The position numbers and the translations under genes were made by a program. The notes beneath the pieces are model-generated. The model did no database searches. It saw only the letters and a program-made list of their open reading frames with translations, and was not told where the DNA came from. From Actinomycetota bacterium (GTDB taxonomy: Bacteria > Actinomycetota > Acidimicrobiia > Acidimicrobiales > Microtrichaceae), in NCBI GenBank assembly GCA_016870275.1, contig VGBZ01000011.1, forward strand, positions 1 to 64,000: a stretch of 64,000 nucleotides of DNA. Direction: 5' to 3'. Of the stretch, positions 7,510 through 14,919 are shown piece by piece (the stretch's first letter is position 1; each line of letters begins with the position of its first letter).

Positions 7510-8220
7510 GTGAACGACGAGAGTTCGAGCCCGCCGGGCATCAGACAGCTGCCGTGGACGCCGCCGCCGGGTGCCACCACGATCGTGATGTTGCGACACG
7601 GTGAGTCCATGCCCGAACACCCCGACCATCCGCACCCCACCAAGGACGGACACGCAGATCCCGATCTGGCGCCGAACGGGCGTGAGCAGGCGGCCTTGGC
7701 CGCCGAGCGGCTCGCAGCAGAGCACGACGTCGAGGCGTTCAGCGCCCTCTACGTCACGAGCCTCCGTCGCACCCACCAGACTGCAGCGCCATTCGCGGTG
7801 CGCACCGGTCTCGATGTCGTCGAGGTGTCGGACCTCCGGGAGGTTCACCTCGGCGAGTGGGAAGGCAACTTCCGGGAACGAGTGGCCTCGGGCGATCCGT
7901 TGTTCACCCAGGCGATCGCCGAGCAACGCTGGGACCTGATCCCGGGCGCTGAGGACGCTGATGTCTTCCGCACCCGGATCCGCTCCGGGATCGATCACAT
8001 CGTCGCAGCGAATCCGAGTGGTCGGGCGGTGGCCGTCCTGCACGGCGGGGTGATCGGGCAGATCCTCGCCATGGCGACGAGTGCCGGGGCCTTCGAGTTC
8101 ATCGCATCGGACAACTGCTCGATCAGCGAGGTGGTCGTCCTCGACGACGGCACCTGGCGCATCCGCCGGTTCAACGACACCGCTCACCTCCAGTCGCTGC
8201 GACTGAAGCCGGCGGACTGA
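7510..8220 (+). CDS. Histidine phosphatase superfamily (phosphoglycerate mutase-like) protein
   Basis: This 236-residue protein has the RHG signature VMLRHGES near residue 35, in which the histidine is phosphorylated, and the second catalytic histidine in AVLHGGV near residue 180. The intermediate ERLAAEHDVEAFSALYVTSLRRTHQTA stretch is typical of broad-specificity phosphatases. The substrate cannot be read from sequence; true glycolytic phosphoglycerate mutase is unlikely because of the N-terminal DPDLAPNGREQA layout of phosphatase members. GTG 7510 is 17 bases after the lipoprotein stop. It ends convergent with the serine hydrolase gene across a 42-base gap. Confidence 0.8.
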   Translation: MNDESSSPPGIRQLPWTPPPGATTIVMLRHGESMPEHPDHPHPTKDGHADPDLAPNGREQAALAAERLAAEHDVEAFSALYVTSLRRTHQTAAPFAVRTGLDVVEVSDLREVHLGEWEGNFRERVASGDPLFTQAIAEQRWDLIPGAEDADVFRTRIRSGIDHIVAANPSGRAVAVLHGGVIGQILAMATSAGAFEFIASDNCSISEVVVLDDGTWRIRRFNDTAHLQSLRLKPAD

Positions 8221-8262
8221 CACCGGCACCTCGACGGCGCACAGTGATCTCGCTGGGCCGGC

Positions 8263-9411
8263 TCAGACGGTTGCTGCGGCCCGGCTCGACAGGCTGGCGG
8301 TCCGGCGGCCCTCTGCGAGGAAGTCCCGGTCGATCCCACAGATCGTGAACCCGAACGACAGGCCGGAGTCGGGATCCGCCCAGGCGATCTGTCCGGCGGC
8401 ACCGTTGTGGCCGAACGTACGAGGCGAGGCCACCCGGCCCATGCCACGGAGTGCCGCATTGCCGTCGTCGCCGGCAACGATCAGGCCGAGCGTCCGATTG
8501 CTCGCATGCCCTCGCATCGGGTCGGGAAGCGTGCAGCGCACGTTGCCCGTCCCATCCTGCAGGGCGGACGGCTCCCACAGCCCAGCCGGGTTGTGGAGGA
8601 ACCCCTGGTAGAGCAGCGCCAGATCGGCTGCGGTCCCGATGCCGCCGCCCCCGGGCAGTCCGACGTCACGTGACTGCGGATCGTTGAATCCGAGGAGCAG
8701 GTCGGGTGTGATGTCACCGAACAACAGGATCTCGTCGTTGCCGAACAGCTCGATGAGTTCAGCGGATGTGGGCGGAGCGCCGGTGGCGACGAGTTCGGCC
8801 ACGTCGGTGAGTTCTCCTCCGGGTGGACCCAGGACGAACGCCGACAGACCGAGTGGTTCGGTCACCCGTTCACGCACCTCGTCGAGGTAGTTCCGTCCGG
8901 TCGTCGCCTCGATCATCTCCGCCGCCACCCAGTGGGCTGCAGTGGCGTGGTATTCGAAACGCTCACCGGGCTGCGTGTCGAGACGCCAACGCGTCATCTT
9001 GTCGAGGCGGGAACTGCGATCGCTCCACTCCGGCGGCCCGAGCGGTGCGTAGGGGAAGCCGCCGGTATGGGTGAGCACGTGTTCCAGCGTGATCCGACCA
9101 ACGACATCCGCCGATCGACCAGCTGAACCGAACCCGGGGATCACGTCGACGACGAGCGTCTCCGGGGCGAGGAGTCCTTCGCCGATCAATTGCCAGACCA
9201 CACCGGCGATCCAGGCCTTCGTGGCCGAGAAGAGCGCAAACCGGGTGGAGTCGGTGGCAGTCCCGAAGGACTCGAAGGCGACCAACTCGCCGTTGCGAGC
9301 CAGGGCGAACTGCGCCGCCGGCGCCACACCGTTGTCGATCTCTGCTTGGATCCGGTCCCTGAGAGCTCGGAGTGCCGTGGCGTCGAGTCCGGATCCGCCT
9401 GTTGTCGCCAT
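8263..9411 (-). CDS. Serine hydrolase of the beta-lactamase/penicillin-binding-protein (class C) fold
   Basis: The 382-residue protein has the nucleophile motif SATK (SxxK) near residue 53, a tyrosine motif YHA near residue 136 in place of YxN, and a late FGHNGAAG near residue 345 standing for the HxG/KTG strand. This is the EstB/class C beta-lactamase-related group, which includes esterases and D-amino peptidases. No signal peptide is seen, so it is probably cytoplasmic and an esterase rather than a resistance enzyme. ATG 9411 fits the family start; the longer reading frame to 9750 is arginine/proline-rich shadow. Confidence 0.75.
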   Translation of the reverse strand: MATTGGSGLDATALRALRDRIQAEIDNGVAPAAQFALARNGELVAFESFGTATDSTRFALFSATKAWIAGVVWQLIGEGLLAPETLVVDVIPGFGSAGRSADVVGRITLEHVLTHTGGFPYAPLGPPEWSDRSSRLDKMTRWRLDTQPGERFEYHATAAHWVAAEMIEATTGRNYLDEVRERVTEPLGLSAFVLGPPGGELTDVAELVATGAPPTSAELIELFGNDEILLFGDITPDLLLGFNDPQSRDVGLPGGGGIGTAADLALLYQGFLHNPAGLWEPSALQDGTGNVRCTLPDPMRGHASNRTLGLIVAGDDGNAALRGMGRVASPRTFGHNGAAGQIAWADPDSGLSFGFTICGIDRDFLAEGRRTASLSSRAAATV

Positions 9412-9530
9412 GGGCGGCGAATTTACTTCGGCTCGGGCTCGGACGACGGGTTCACCCCGATTTCCTCGACCCCGACCGATACGCTCCCGCGGCGTGGGTC
9501 CACCGGACCACGGGACGATTGGAGGCCGGC

Positions 9531-10286
9531 GTGTTCGATCTGAGCGATCGAGTCGTGGTGGTGACCGGCGGCAACGCCGGGATCGGACTCGGCATGGCCC
9601 GGGCGTTGGTGGCTGCCGGGGCGACGGTGTCGGTCTGGGGGCGCCGGGCCGATCGCAACGACGCAGCGGTGGCGGAACTCGAAGCACTCGGCGGCACGGC
9701 CGGGTCCGAGATCGTCGACGTCGCCGAGGAGAACCAGGTCGAGAGCGCAATGGCGGCGACCCTCGAGCGCTTCGGTCGTGTCGACACGATGATCGCCAAC
9801 GCCGGGATGGGAGGAGCGGCCGCCATGCTCGACCAGACGCTCGAGGGGTGGCGGCGAGTGCTGGCGGTCAACCTCGACGGTGCCTTCCTGTGTTTCCGGG
9901 CGGCGACGCGCCACATGGTGGATCGGGGCGGCGGTGGAGCACTCGTTGCGGTGTCATCGACCTCCGCGATCCACGGAGCGGCCGGAAACCAGGCGTACTC
10001 GGTGTCCAAGACAGGTCTGCTCGCCCTGGTGCGAGGCCTGGCAGTCGAGTTCGCCCGTCACGGGATCCGGGCCAACTCGTTGCTCCCCGGGTGGACCGAG
10101 ACCGAGATGACCGAACCACTCCTCGGCTGGGAGAAATTCACTTCGGCGACGACGTCTCGGACGCCGGTGCGCCGCTGGGGGGTCCCCGATGACTACGGCG
10201 CCGCTGCGGTGTTCCTCTCTGACCCGACGTTGACCTTCCACACTGGCGACTCGGTGGTCGTCGACGGCGGCTACACGATCTTCTGA
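9531..10286 (+). CDS. Short-chain dehydrogenase/reductase (SDR)
   Basis: This 251-residue classical SDR has TGGNAGIG (cofactor loop) at residues 13-20, NAG near residue 90 and the catalytic Ser-Tyr-Lys in AVSSTSAIHG and AYSVSK near residues 140-160. It ends with DGGYTIF. The region after the first strand (WGRRADRN) favours NADP(H). Substrate is unknown; SDRs of this type act on hydroxyacyl-CoA, steroids or sugars. GTG 9531 has a GGAGG 6 bases upstream. It is divergent from the serine hydrolase gene, so the 119 bases between (9412-9530) must hold both promoters; none is obvious. Confidence 0.85.
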   Translation: MFDLSDRVVVVTGGNAGIGLGMARALVAAGATVSVWGRRADRNDAAVAELEALGGTAGSEIVDVAEENQVESAMAATLERFGRVDTMIANAGMGGAAAMLDQTLEGWRRVLAVNLDGAFLCFRAATRHMVDRGGGGALVAVSSTSAIHGAAGNQAYSVSKTGLLALVRGLAVEFARHGIRANSLLPGWTETEMTEPLLGWEKFTSATTSRTPVRRWGVPDDYGAAAVFLSDPTLTFHTGDSVVVDGGYTIF

Positions 10287-10406
10287 GCCTCGATCGCTCC
10301 GGGTCGCGATCGCTCCGCACGTTGGCGTGAGCTGTGCTCGTTGTTGGTCGTCCGTTCTCCCGGAGGACAACCCCGGTCCACAGTAGATCGGTAGCTTCCG
10401 CTGCCC

Positions 10407-11536
10407 GTGGTCCGTCTTGACGACCTCCTGAACGAGGCACCCACGACCCGACTCCACTGGCGGGTCTGGCCTGGAGCATCCCCGTGCTCATCGCATTCCG
10501 GTTCATCCTCGGAGTCGGCGTGGGAGCCGACTATCCGATCAGCGCCTCGTACGTTTCAGAGATCGCTCCCGCCCGCCTCCGGGATCGCCTGCTCGTCGGT
10601 GCGTTCGCCTTTCAGGCGGTGGGCCAGTTGCTCAGCGCTCTCGTCGGACTGCTGCTCCTCGTCACCACCCAGTCGGAGTCGTCGTGGCGTTGGATGCTTG
10701 CGTTCGGCGCAGTTCCGGCGCTGCTGATCGTGATCCTGCGGCGGGGCGTGCCGGAGAGTCCCAGGTGGTTGGCGGCCCAGGGCCAGCACGAGGAGGCTGC
10801 GCTCGTTGTCGGTTCGTTCATCGGCCACCCCGTCGATGTGACGGTCATGGAGACCACCGAGACGCCGTCCAAGTCGTACCGCGACCTCTTCCGGAGCGGC
10901 CTCCGGAGGCTGACCGTGTTGTCGACGGTTCCGTGGTTCCCGATGGACATCGCCACCTACGGGTTCGGGGTGTTCACCCCGACGATCCTGGCGGCTCTGG
11001 CCATCAAGGGAGACGGGACGTTCCTCCCCGATGACATCGCATCGACTGAGGGTGCGGTCGTGATCGACCTGTTCCTCATCGTCGGGTTCATCTTGGCCCT
11101 GGTCTTCATCACTCGATTCCGACACACGAACATGCAGATCGCCGGGTTCATCGCCATGGCAGTCGGCTTGGTGACCCTGTCGGTCTCAACGGGACTGCCC
11201 GGAGGCGGCGACGAGCACCTCGTGTTCGTCTTCGGCGGTTTCATCGTGTTCAACGTCTTCATGAACGCCGGTCCCAACTCCACGACGTTCCTCCTCCCAG
11301 CGGAGATCTCTCCCACGCACGTCCGGGCGTCCGGCCACGGACTGGGGGCGGCAGCCGGTAAGTTCGGCGCCGCAGTCGGCGTGTTCCTGTTCCCGATCCT
11401 GCAGGACGATCTCGGACTGCCGGTGTTGCTCGTGAACATCGCCGTAGGTTGCGTTCTCGCTGCTGTCGTCACGGCAGTGGCACGGGTTGGCGTCAGCGCA
11501 GCCGATGGGGTGTTCGCCGGCCAGTCTCCGCCGTGA
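10407..11536 (+). pseudogene. MFS transporter, broken by an internal deletion with frameshift
   Basis: The frame from GTG 10407 reads MVRLDDLLNEAPTTRLHWRV, a normal start for 12-helix sugar/phosphate-type MFS carriers. Near 10461-10468 sense is lost, and the frame two bases on continues as LAWSIPVLIAFRF, the fourth helix. From there to 11536 (350 codons) the MFS is intact: VGADYPISASYVSEI, the central loop and six C-terminal helices. About 90 codons with helices 1-3 are missing. A protein from GTG 10484 alone would lack a quarter of the carrier. The 120 bases upstream hold only a weak TAGCTT -10. An assembly error is the alternative. Confidence 0.75.
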
Positions 11537-11641
11537 CCGACACCGCTCGACGGGACCTCGGGTAGGGTCTCTCCGGGCGGTCCGAAGGGTCCGCATCCAC
11601 TGAGCCGAGCGAGCCCGAACGGAATGCTGAGGGGAGTCGAG

Positions 11642-11833
11642 ATGAAGATCGTCGTCAACTTCGATCTGTGTGAGTCCAATGCCGTGTGCATGGGTGTTGC
11701 GCCCGAGGTCTTCGAGGTGCGCGACGACGACTTCCTCTACGTCCTCCAGGAGGAGCCACCGGAGGACCTGCGTGAGCAGGTCACCGAGGCGGCGCGTCGG
11801 TGCCCCAAGCAGGCCATCACGGTCGAGGACTGA
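11642..11833 (+). CDS. [3Fe-4S]-type ferredoxin (P450/oxygenase electron carrier)
   Basis: This 63-residue acidic protein has the short ferredoxin pattern: C10 and C16 (CESNAVCMG) and a third cysteine in RRCPKQAI, which is the three-ligand arrangement of [3Fe-4S] or labile [4Fe-4S] ferredoxins that feed cytochromes P450 and Rieske enzymes in Actinobacteria. GAGGGGAG lies 5 bases before ATG 11642. A TAGGGT -10 box (11563-11568) is upstream. The ferredoxin reductase gene follows 39 bases on, so the two probably form a small redox operon. No P450 gene is adjacent; the nearest is at 55.5 kb. Confidence 0.85.
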   Translation: MKIVVNFDLCESNAVCMGVAPEVFEVRDDDFLYVLQEEPPEDLREQVTEAARRCPKQAITVED

Positions 11834-11872
11834 CCGGGCGACGGTCGAGACCTCCGGACGAGCTGGGCGGCG

Positions 11873-13069
11873 TTGGACCCGATCGTCGTCGTCGGCGCCT
11901 CCCTCGGTGGCCTGAGCGCCCTCGATGCGCTTCGCACCGGCGGTTACGACGGCGACGTCGTGGTGCTCGAGGCCGCGAGCGGTCTGCCGAGTGACCGCCC
12001 ACCACTGTCCAAGCAGGTGCTCGCCGGGACGATGGATCCAGATGCCGCCCGCCAGCCGCTTGCGGCCAAGCTCGAGGAGCTTCGTGCCGACGTGCGCTGG
12101 TCGACCGTTGTCGAGTCCTTCGCTGCTTCGGACCTGCGTCTGCGCCTTCGCAACGGCGAGGAACTGCAGGCCGCCGGTGTCGTGGTGGCCACCGGTGCCG
12201 CTCCCCGCACGCTGGGCGGCCCCAATCTCGCCGGTGTCCACGTACTCAGGACTCTCGAGGACTGCCTCGCTCTCCGGGCCGACCTCGACGTCGGACCGGA
12301 CCGGGTGGTCGTCGTGGGCGCTGGATTCATCGGTGCTGAGGTGGCCGCCACCTGCCGGGAACTCGGGCTCTCCGTCACGCTGCTCGAGGGCGCTCCCGCG
12401 CCGATGGCCCGGGTGCTCCCTGAGAGCGTCGGATCCTTCGTGGCGGATCTCCACCGCGCCCACGGCGTCGATGTCCGCCTCGGAGTGGGTGTCGATGGAC
12501 TCGTGGGTGCCGACGGCCGGGTGAGCGGCGTGCGTCTCGGTGATGGAACGACCATTGCTGCGCAGGTGGTGGTCGTGGGTATCGGGGTCGCGCCCAGTAC
12601 GGGCTGGTTGGCCGGCTCGGGCGTCCCGCTGGGCAACGGAGTGACGTGCGACGAGACGTGCCTGGCGGTGCCCGGCGTGGTGGCTGCCGGTGACGTTGCC
12701 GAGTGGTTCAACCCGCACTTCGGCGAGCGGATGCGGGTCGAGCAGTGGGAACACGCCATCGAGCAGGGTGCGGCGGCCGGGCGGCGACTGCTCGCCGGTG
12801 ACGGCCCCGGCGAACCGTTCGCCAGCGTCCCGTGGTTCTGGTCCGATCAGTACGACCGGAAGTTCCAGATGGCCGGCCGACCGGCCGCCACCGACGAGGC
12901 GCACGTCTTCGAGGGTTCCTTCGAGGAGCAGCGATTCGTGGTCGCCTTCCGGCGGGGAGATCGCTGCACCGGGGTCCTCGGGGTGAATCGGCCTCGTCAC
13001 GTGGTGCAGTCGCGGATGCGACTCGCTGAGTCACTCGCCTGGGAGCCGATCGAGGCGCTGCTGTCGTGA
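11873..13069 (+). CDS. FAD-dependent ferredoxin reductase (rhodocoxin/putidaredoxin reductase-like)
   Basis: The 398-residue flavoprotein has an FAD-binding GASLGG motif at residue 8 and an NAD(P)-binding VVVGAGFIGAE near residue 144. The RPPLSK element near residue 43 and the late ACGDVA-like AAGDVAEWFNP near residue 268 are typical of oxygenase-coupled reductases, as is the C-terminal domain with VPWFWSDQYD. It passes electrons from NAD(P)H to the preceding ferredoxin. The start is TTG at 11873, placed two residues before the first strand. The stop overlaps the next GTG (GTGA), so the YhhN gene is in the same transcript. Confidence 0.87.
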   Translation: MDPIVVVGASLGGLSALDALRTGGYDGDVVVLEAASGLPSDRPPLSKQVLAGTMDPDAARQPLAAKLEELRADVRWSTVVESFAASDLRLRLRNGEELQAAGVVVATGAAPRTLGGPNLAGVHVLRTLEDCLALRADLDVGPDRVVVVGAGFIGAEVAATCRELGLSVTLLEGAPAPMARVLPESVGSFVADLHRAHGVDVRLGVGVDGLVGADGRVSGVRLGDGTTIAAQVVVVGIGVAPSTGWLAGSGVPLGNGVTCDETCLAVPGVVAAGDVAEWFNPHFGERMRVEQWEHAIEQGAAAGRRLLAGDGPGEPFASVPWFWSDQYDRKFQMAGRPAATDEAHVFEGSFEEQRFVVAFRRGDRCTGVLGVNRPRHVVQSRMRLAESLAWEPIEALLS

Positions 13070-13701
13070 CGGCGTTCTGGGCGTTGCTCGCTGCGACGCT
13101 CGTCTTCGCCGTGGCGGACTGGTGGGCGGTCTACGCCGGTCGGCGTCCGGTCGAGTACGTGCTGAAGCCGCTCACCATGGTGGCGCTCATCGCCGCCGCA
13201 GTGAGTCTGGCCGATCCCGCCTCGGAGGCAGCACGGTGGTGGCTCGTCGCCGGCCTGGTCTGTTCGCTCGCCGGCGACGTGTTCTTGATGCTCGACGATC
13301 TCTTCGTCCCCGGTCTGGCCTCGTTCCTCGTGGGCCACCTCTGCTACATCGCAGCGCTCATCAATCTGGGCCTCGAACCCCTCCCGACGGTTCTCGGTGT
13401 CGTGGCGGTCGTGTTGTGCGCCGGGGTCGTCGGACGCATCGTGGTCCAGGGAGCCACCCGCACGGACCGGCGACTCACCGTGCCCGTTGCGGCCTACATC
13501 ACGGCGATCTCGGTCATGGTGGCCGCAGCCATCGGGACGGTGATCCCCTTTGCCATCGCCGGCGCCCTGTTGTTCTACCTGTCGGATGCGTGCATTGGCT
13601 GGAGTCGCTTCGTCGGTGACTTCCCGCAGAGTCGCATGGCGATCATCACCACCTACCATCTCGGTCAGGTGGGGTTGGTGCTCGGCCTGGTGGTGATGTG
13701 A
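13066..13701 (+). CDS. YhhN family membrane protein (lysoplasmalogenase-like)
   Basis: The 211-residue protein is almost entirely hydrophobic with about eight membrane spans and the family marks GDVFLML near residue 68 and YLSDACIG near residue 170. Mammalian TMEM86 members hydrolyse lysoplasmalogen vinyl ether bonds; bacterial members are largely untested. The conserved aspartates in these two motifs are the probable catalytic residues. GTG start and stop both overlap neighbours by four bases, so it is translated with the reductase before and the M20 hydrolase after. Confidence 0.8.
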   Translation: MTAFWALLAATLVFAVADWWAVYAGRRPVEYVLKPLTMVALIAAAVSLADPASEAARWWLVAGLVCSLAGDVFLMLDDLFVPGLASFLVGHLCYIAALINLGLEPLPTVLGVVAVVLCAGVVGRIVVQGATRTDRRLTVPVAAYITAISVMVAAAIGTVIPFAIAGALLFYLSDACIGWSRFVGDFPQSRMAIITTYHLGQVGLVLGLVVM

Positions 13702-14909
13702 CCCATACTCGTGCGATCGAGACCGCAGATGTGATCGACGACGTGGTCGCGCTCCGGCGCCGGATCCACGAGCAACCCGAGCTCGGCCTGGACCTGCCGC
13801 TCACGCAGGCGGCGGTCCTCGAATCGCTCGACGGCCTCGGGTTGACCATGACCACCGGGACGACGAGTTCGTCGATCGTTGCGGATCTCGACGGATCATC
13901 CGAAGGTGCAACCGGTGGTCCGACGGTGCTGCTCCGCGCCGACATGGACGCCCTGCCGTTGCAGGAACACTCCGGTGAACCCTTTGCGAGTCGGACAGCG
14001 GGCCACATGCACGCCTGCGGCCACGACGCCCACACCGCCATGCTCGTCGGTGCTGCACGGCTGCTCGCCGCTCGACGGGATGATCTCCGTGGTCGGGTGC
14101 GGTTCCTGTTCCAGCCCGGCGAGGAGGGTCATGCCGGGGCTCGCCACGCCATGGCCGATGGTGCGCTCGACGGCGTGGACGCAGCGTTCGCCCTGCACGT
14201 GGGTCCGAATCTGCGTTCGGGCCGGGTCGCCTGGCGTCGGGGGGCGATTCTGGCGTCCGCCGACGAGTTCGAAGTCGACGTGATCGGCCGGGGCGGACAC
14301 GCCTCGTCGCCACACTGGGCCGCTGACCCCGTCCCTGTCGCCTGCGAGATCGTGCTGGCGCTGCAGACCATGGTGACCCGGACCGTCGATGCGTTCGACC
14401 CGGCGGTCGTCGGGATCAGCCAGGTCCGGGCCGGAACCACGCACAACGTCATCCCGGAGCGTGCGTCCATGCTCGGCACTGTTCGCGCAGTGAGCGAGGC
14501 GACCAGGCGTTCGGTCCTCGAGAACATCACCCGAGTGGCTGAGGGTGTGGCCGCAGCACACGGATGCACCGCCGAGGTGCGCCGGCACGAGGGCTACCCG
14601 GTCACCGTGAACAACGGCCGGGCTGCGGAGTTCCAGGCGGATGTGGCTCGGTCCGTGGTCGGGGACCGCTCGGTCACCGAGCTCCCGAGTCCGCTCATGG
14701 GCGCCGAGGACTTCTCCTACATCCTCGAGGCAGTTCCCGGTGCGATGTGCTTCCTCGGAGTCTGTCCGCCCGAGATCCGCAACCCACTCACCGCTCCGTC
14801 GTGTCACTCGGACCGAATGCGGCTCGATGAGGATGCGCTCGGCGTCGGTGTGGCGCTGCACGTCGCCACGGCCACGGCGTTCCTGATGCGAAGCGGCGCT
14901 CTGGGCTGA
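13698..14909 (+). CDS. M20-family metal-dependent amidohydrolase (hippurate hydrolase/IAA-amino acid hydrolase type)
   Basis: The 403-residue enzyme has the M20D features: LRRRIHEQPEL at the start, RADMDALPLQE, the metal ligands in HACGHDAHT (residues 111-119), the QPGEEG acid pair and the later SCHSDR. It hydrolyses N-acyl amino acids such as hippurate or N-acetyl compounds; the exact substrate is open. The dimerisation lid domain (residues 190-300) is present. GTG overlaps the YhhN stop. It ends 10 bases from the end of the convergent pepN gene. Confidence 0.85.
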   Translation: MTHTRAIETADVIDDVVALRRRIHEQPELGLDLPLTQAAVLESLDGLGLTMTTGTTSSSIVADLDGSSEGATGGPTVLLRADMDALPLQEHSGEPFASRTAGHMHACGHDAHTAMLVGAARLLAARRDDLRGRVRFLFQPGEEGHAGARHAMADGALDGVDAAFALHVGPNLRSGRVAWRRGAILASADEFEVDVIGRGGHASSPHWAADPVPVACEIVLALQTMVTRTVDAFDPAVVGISQVRAGTTHNVIPERASMLGTVRAVSEATRRSVLENITRVAEGVAAAHGCTAEVRRHEGYPVTVNNGRAAEFQADVARSVVGDRSVTELPSPLMGAEDFSYILEAVPGAMCFLGVCPPEIRNPLTAPSCHSDRMRLDEDALGVGVALHVATATAFLMRSGALG

Positions 14910-14919
14910 TCCGGGCCGA

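Noticed and set aside
10484-11536. Intact short MFS transporter starting at GTG 10484
   Set aside because: The frame starts inside helix 4, and the missing N-terminus can be read upstream in another frame, so a deletion is more likely.
11186-13000. 604-codon open frame antisense to the ferredoxin and reductase genes
   Set aside because: It overlaps clear genes of the opposite strand and has no recognisable domain; composition is that of a shadow frame.
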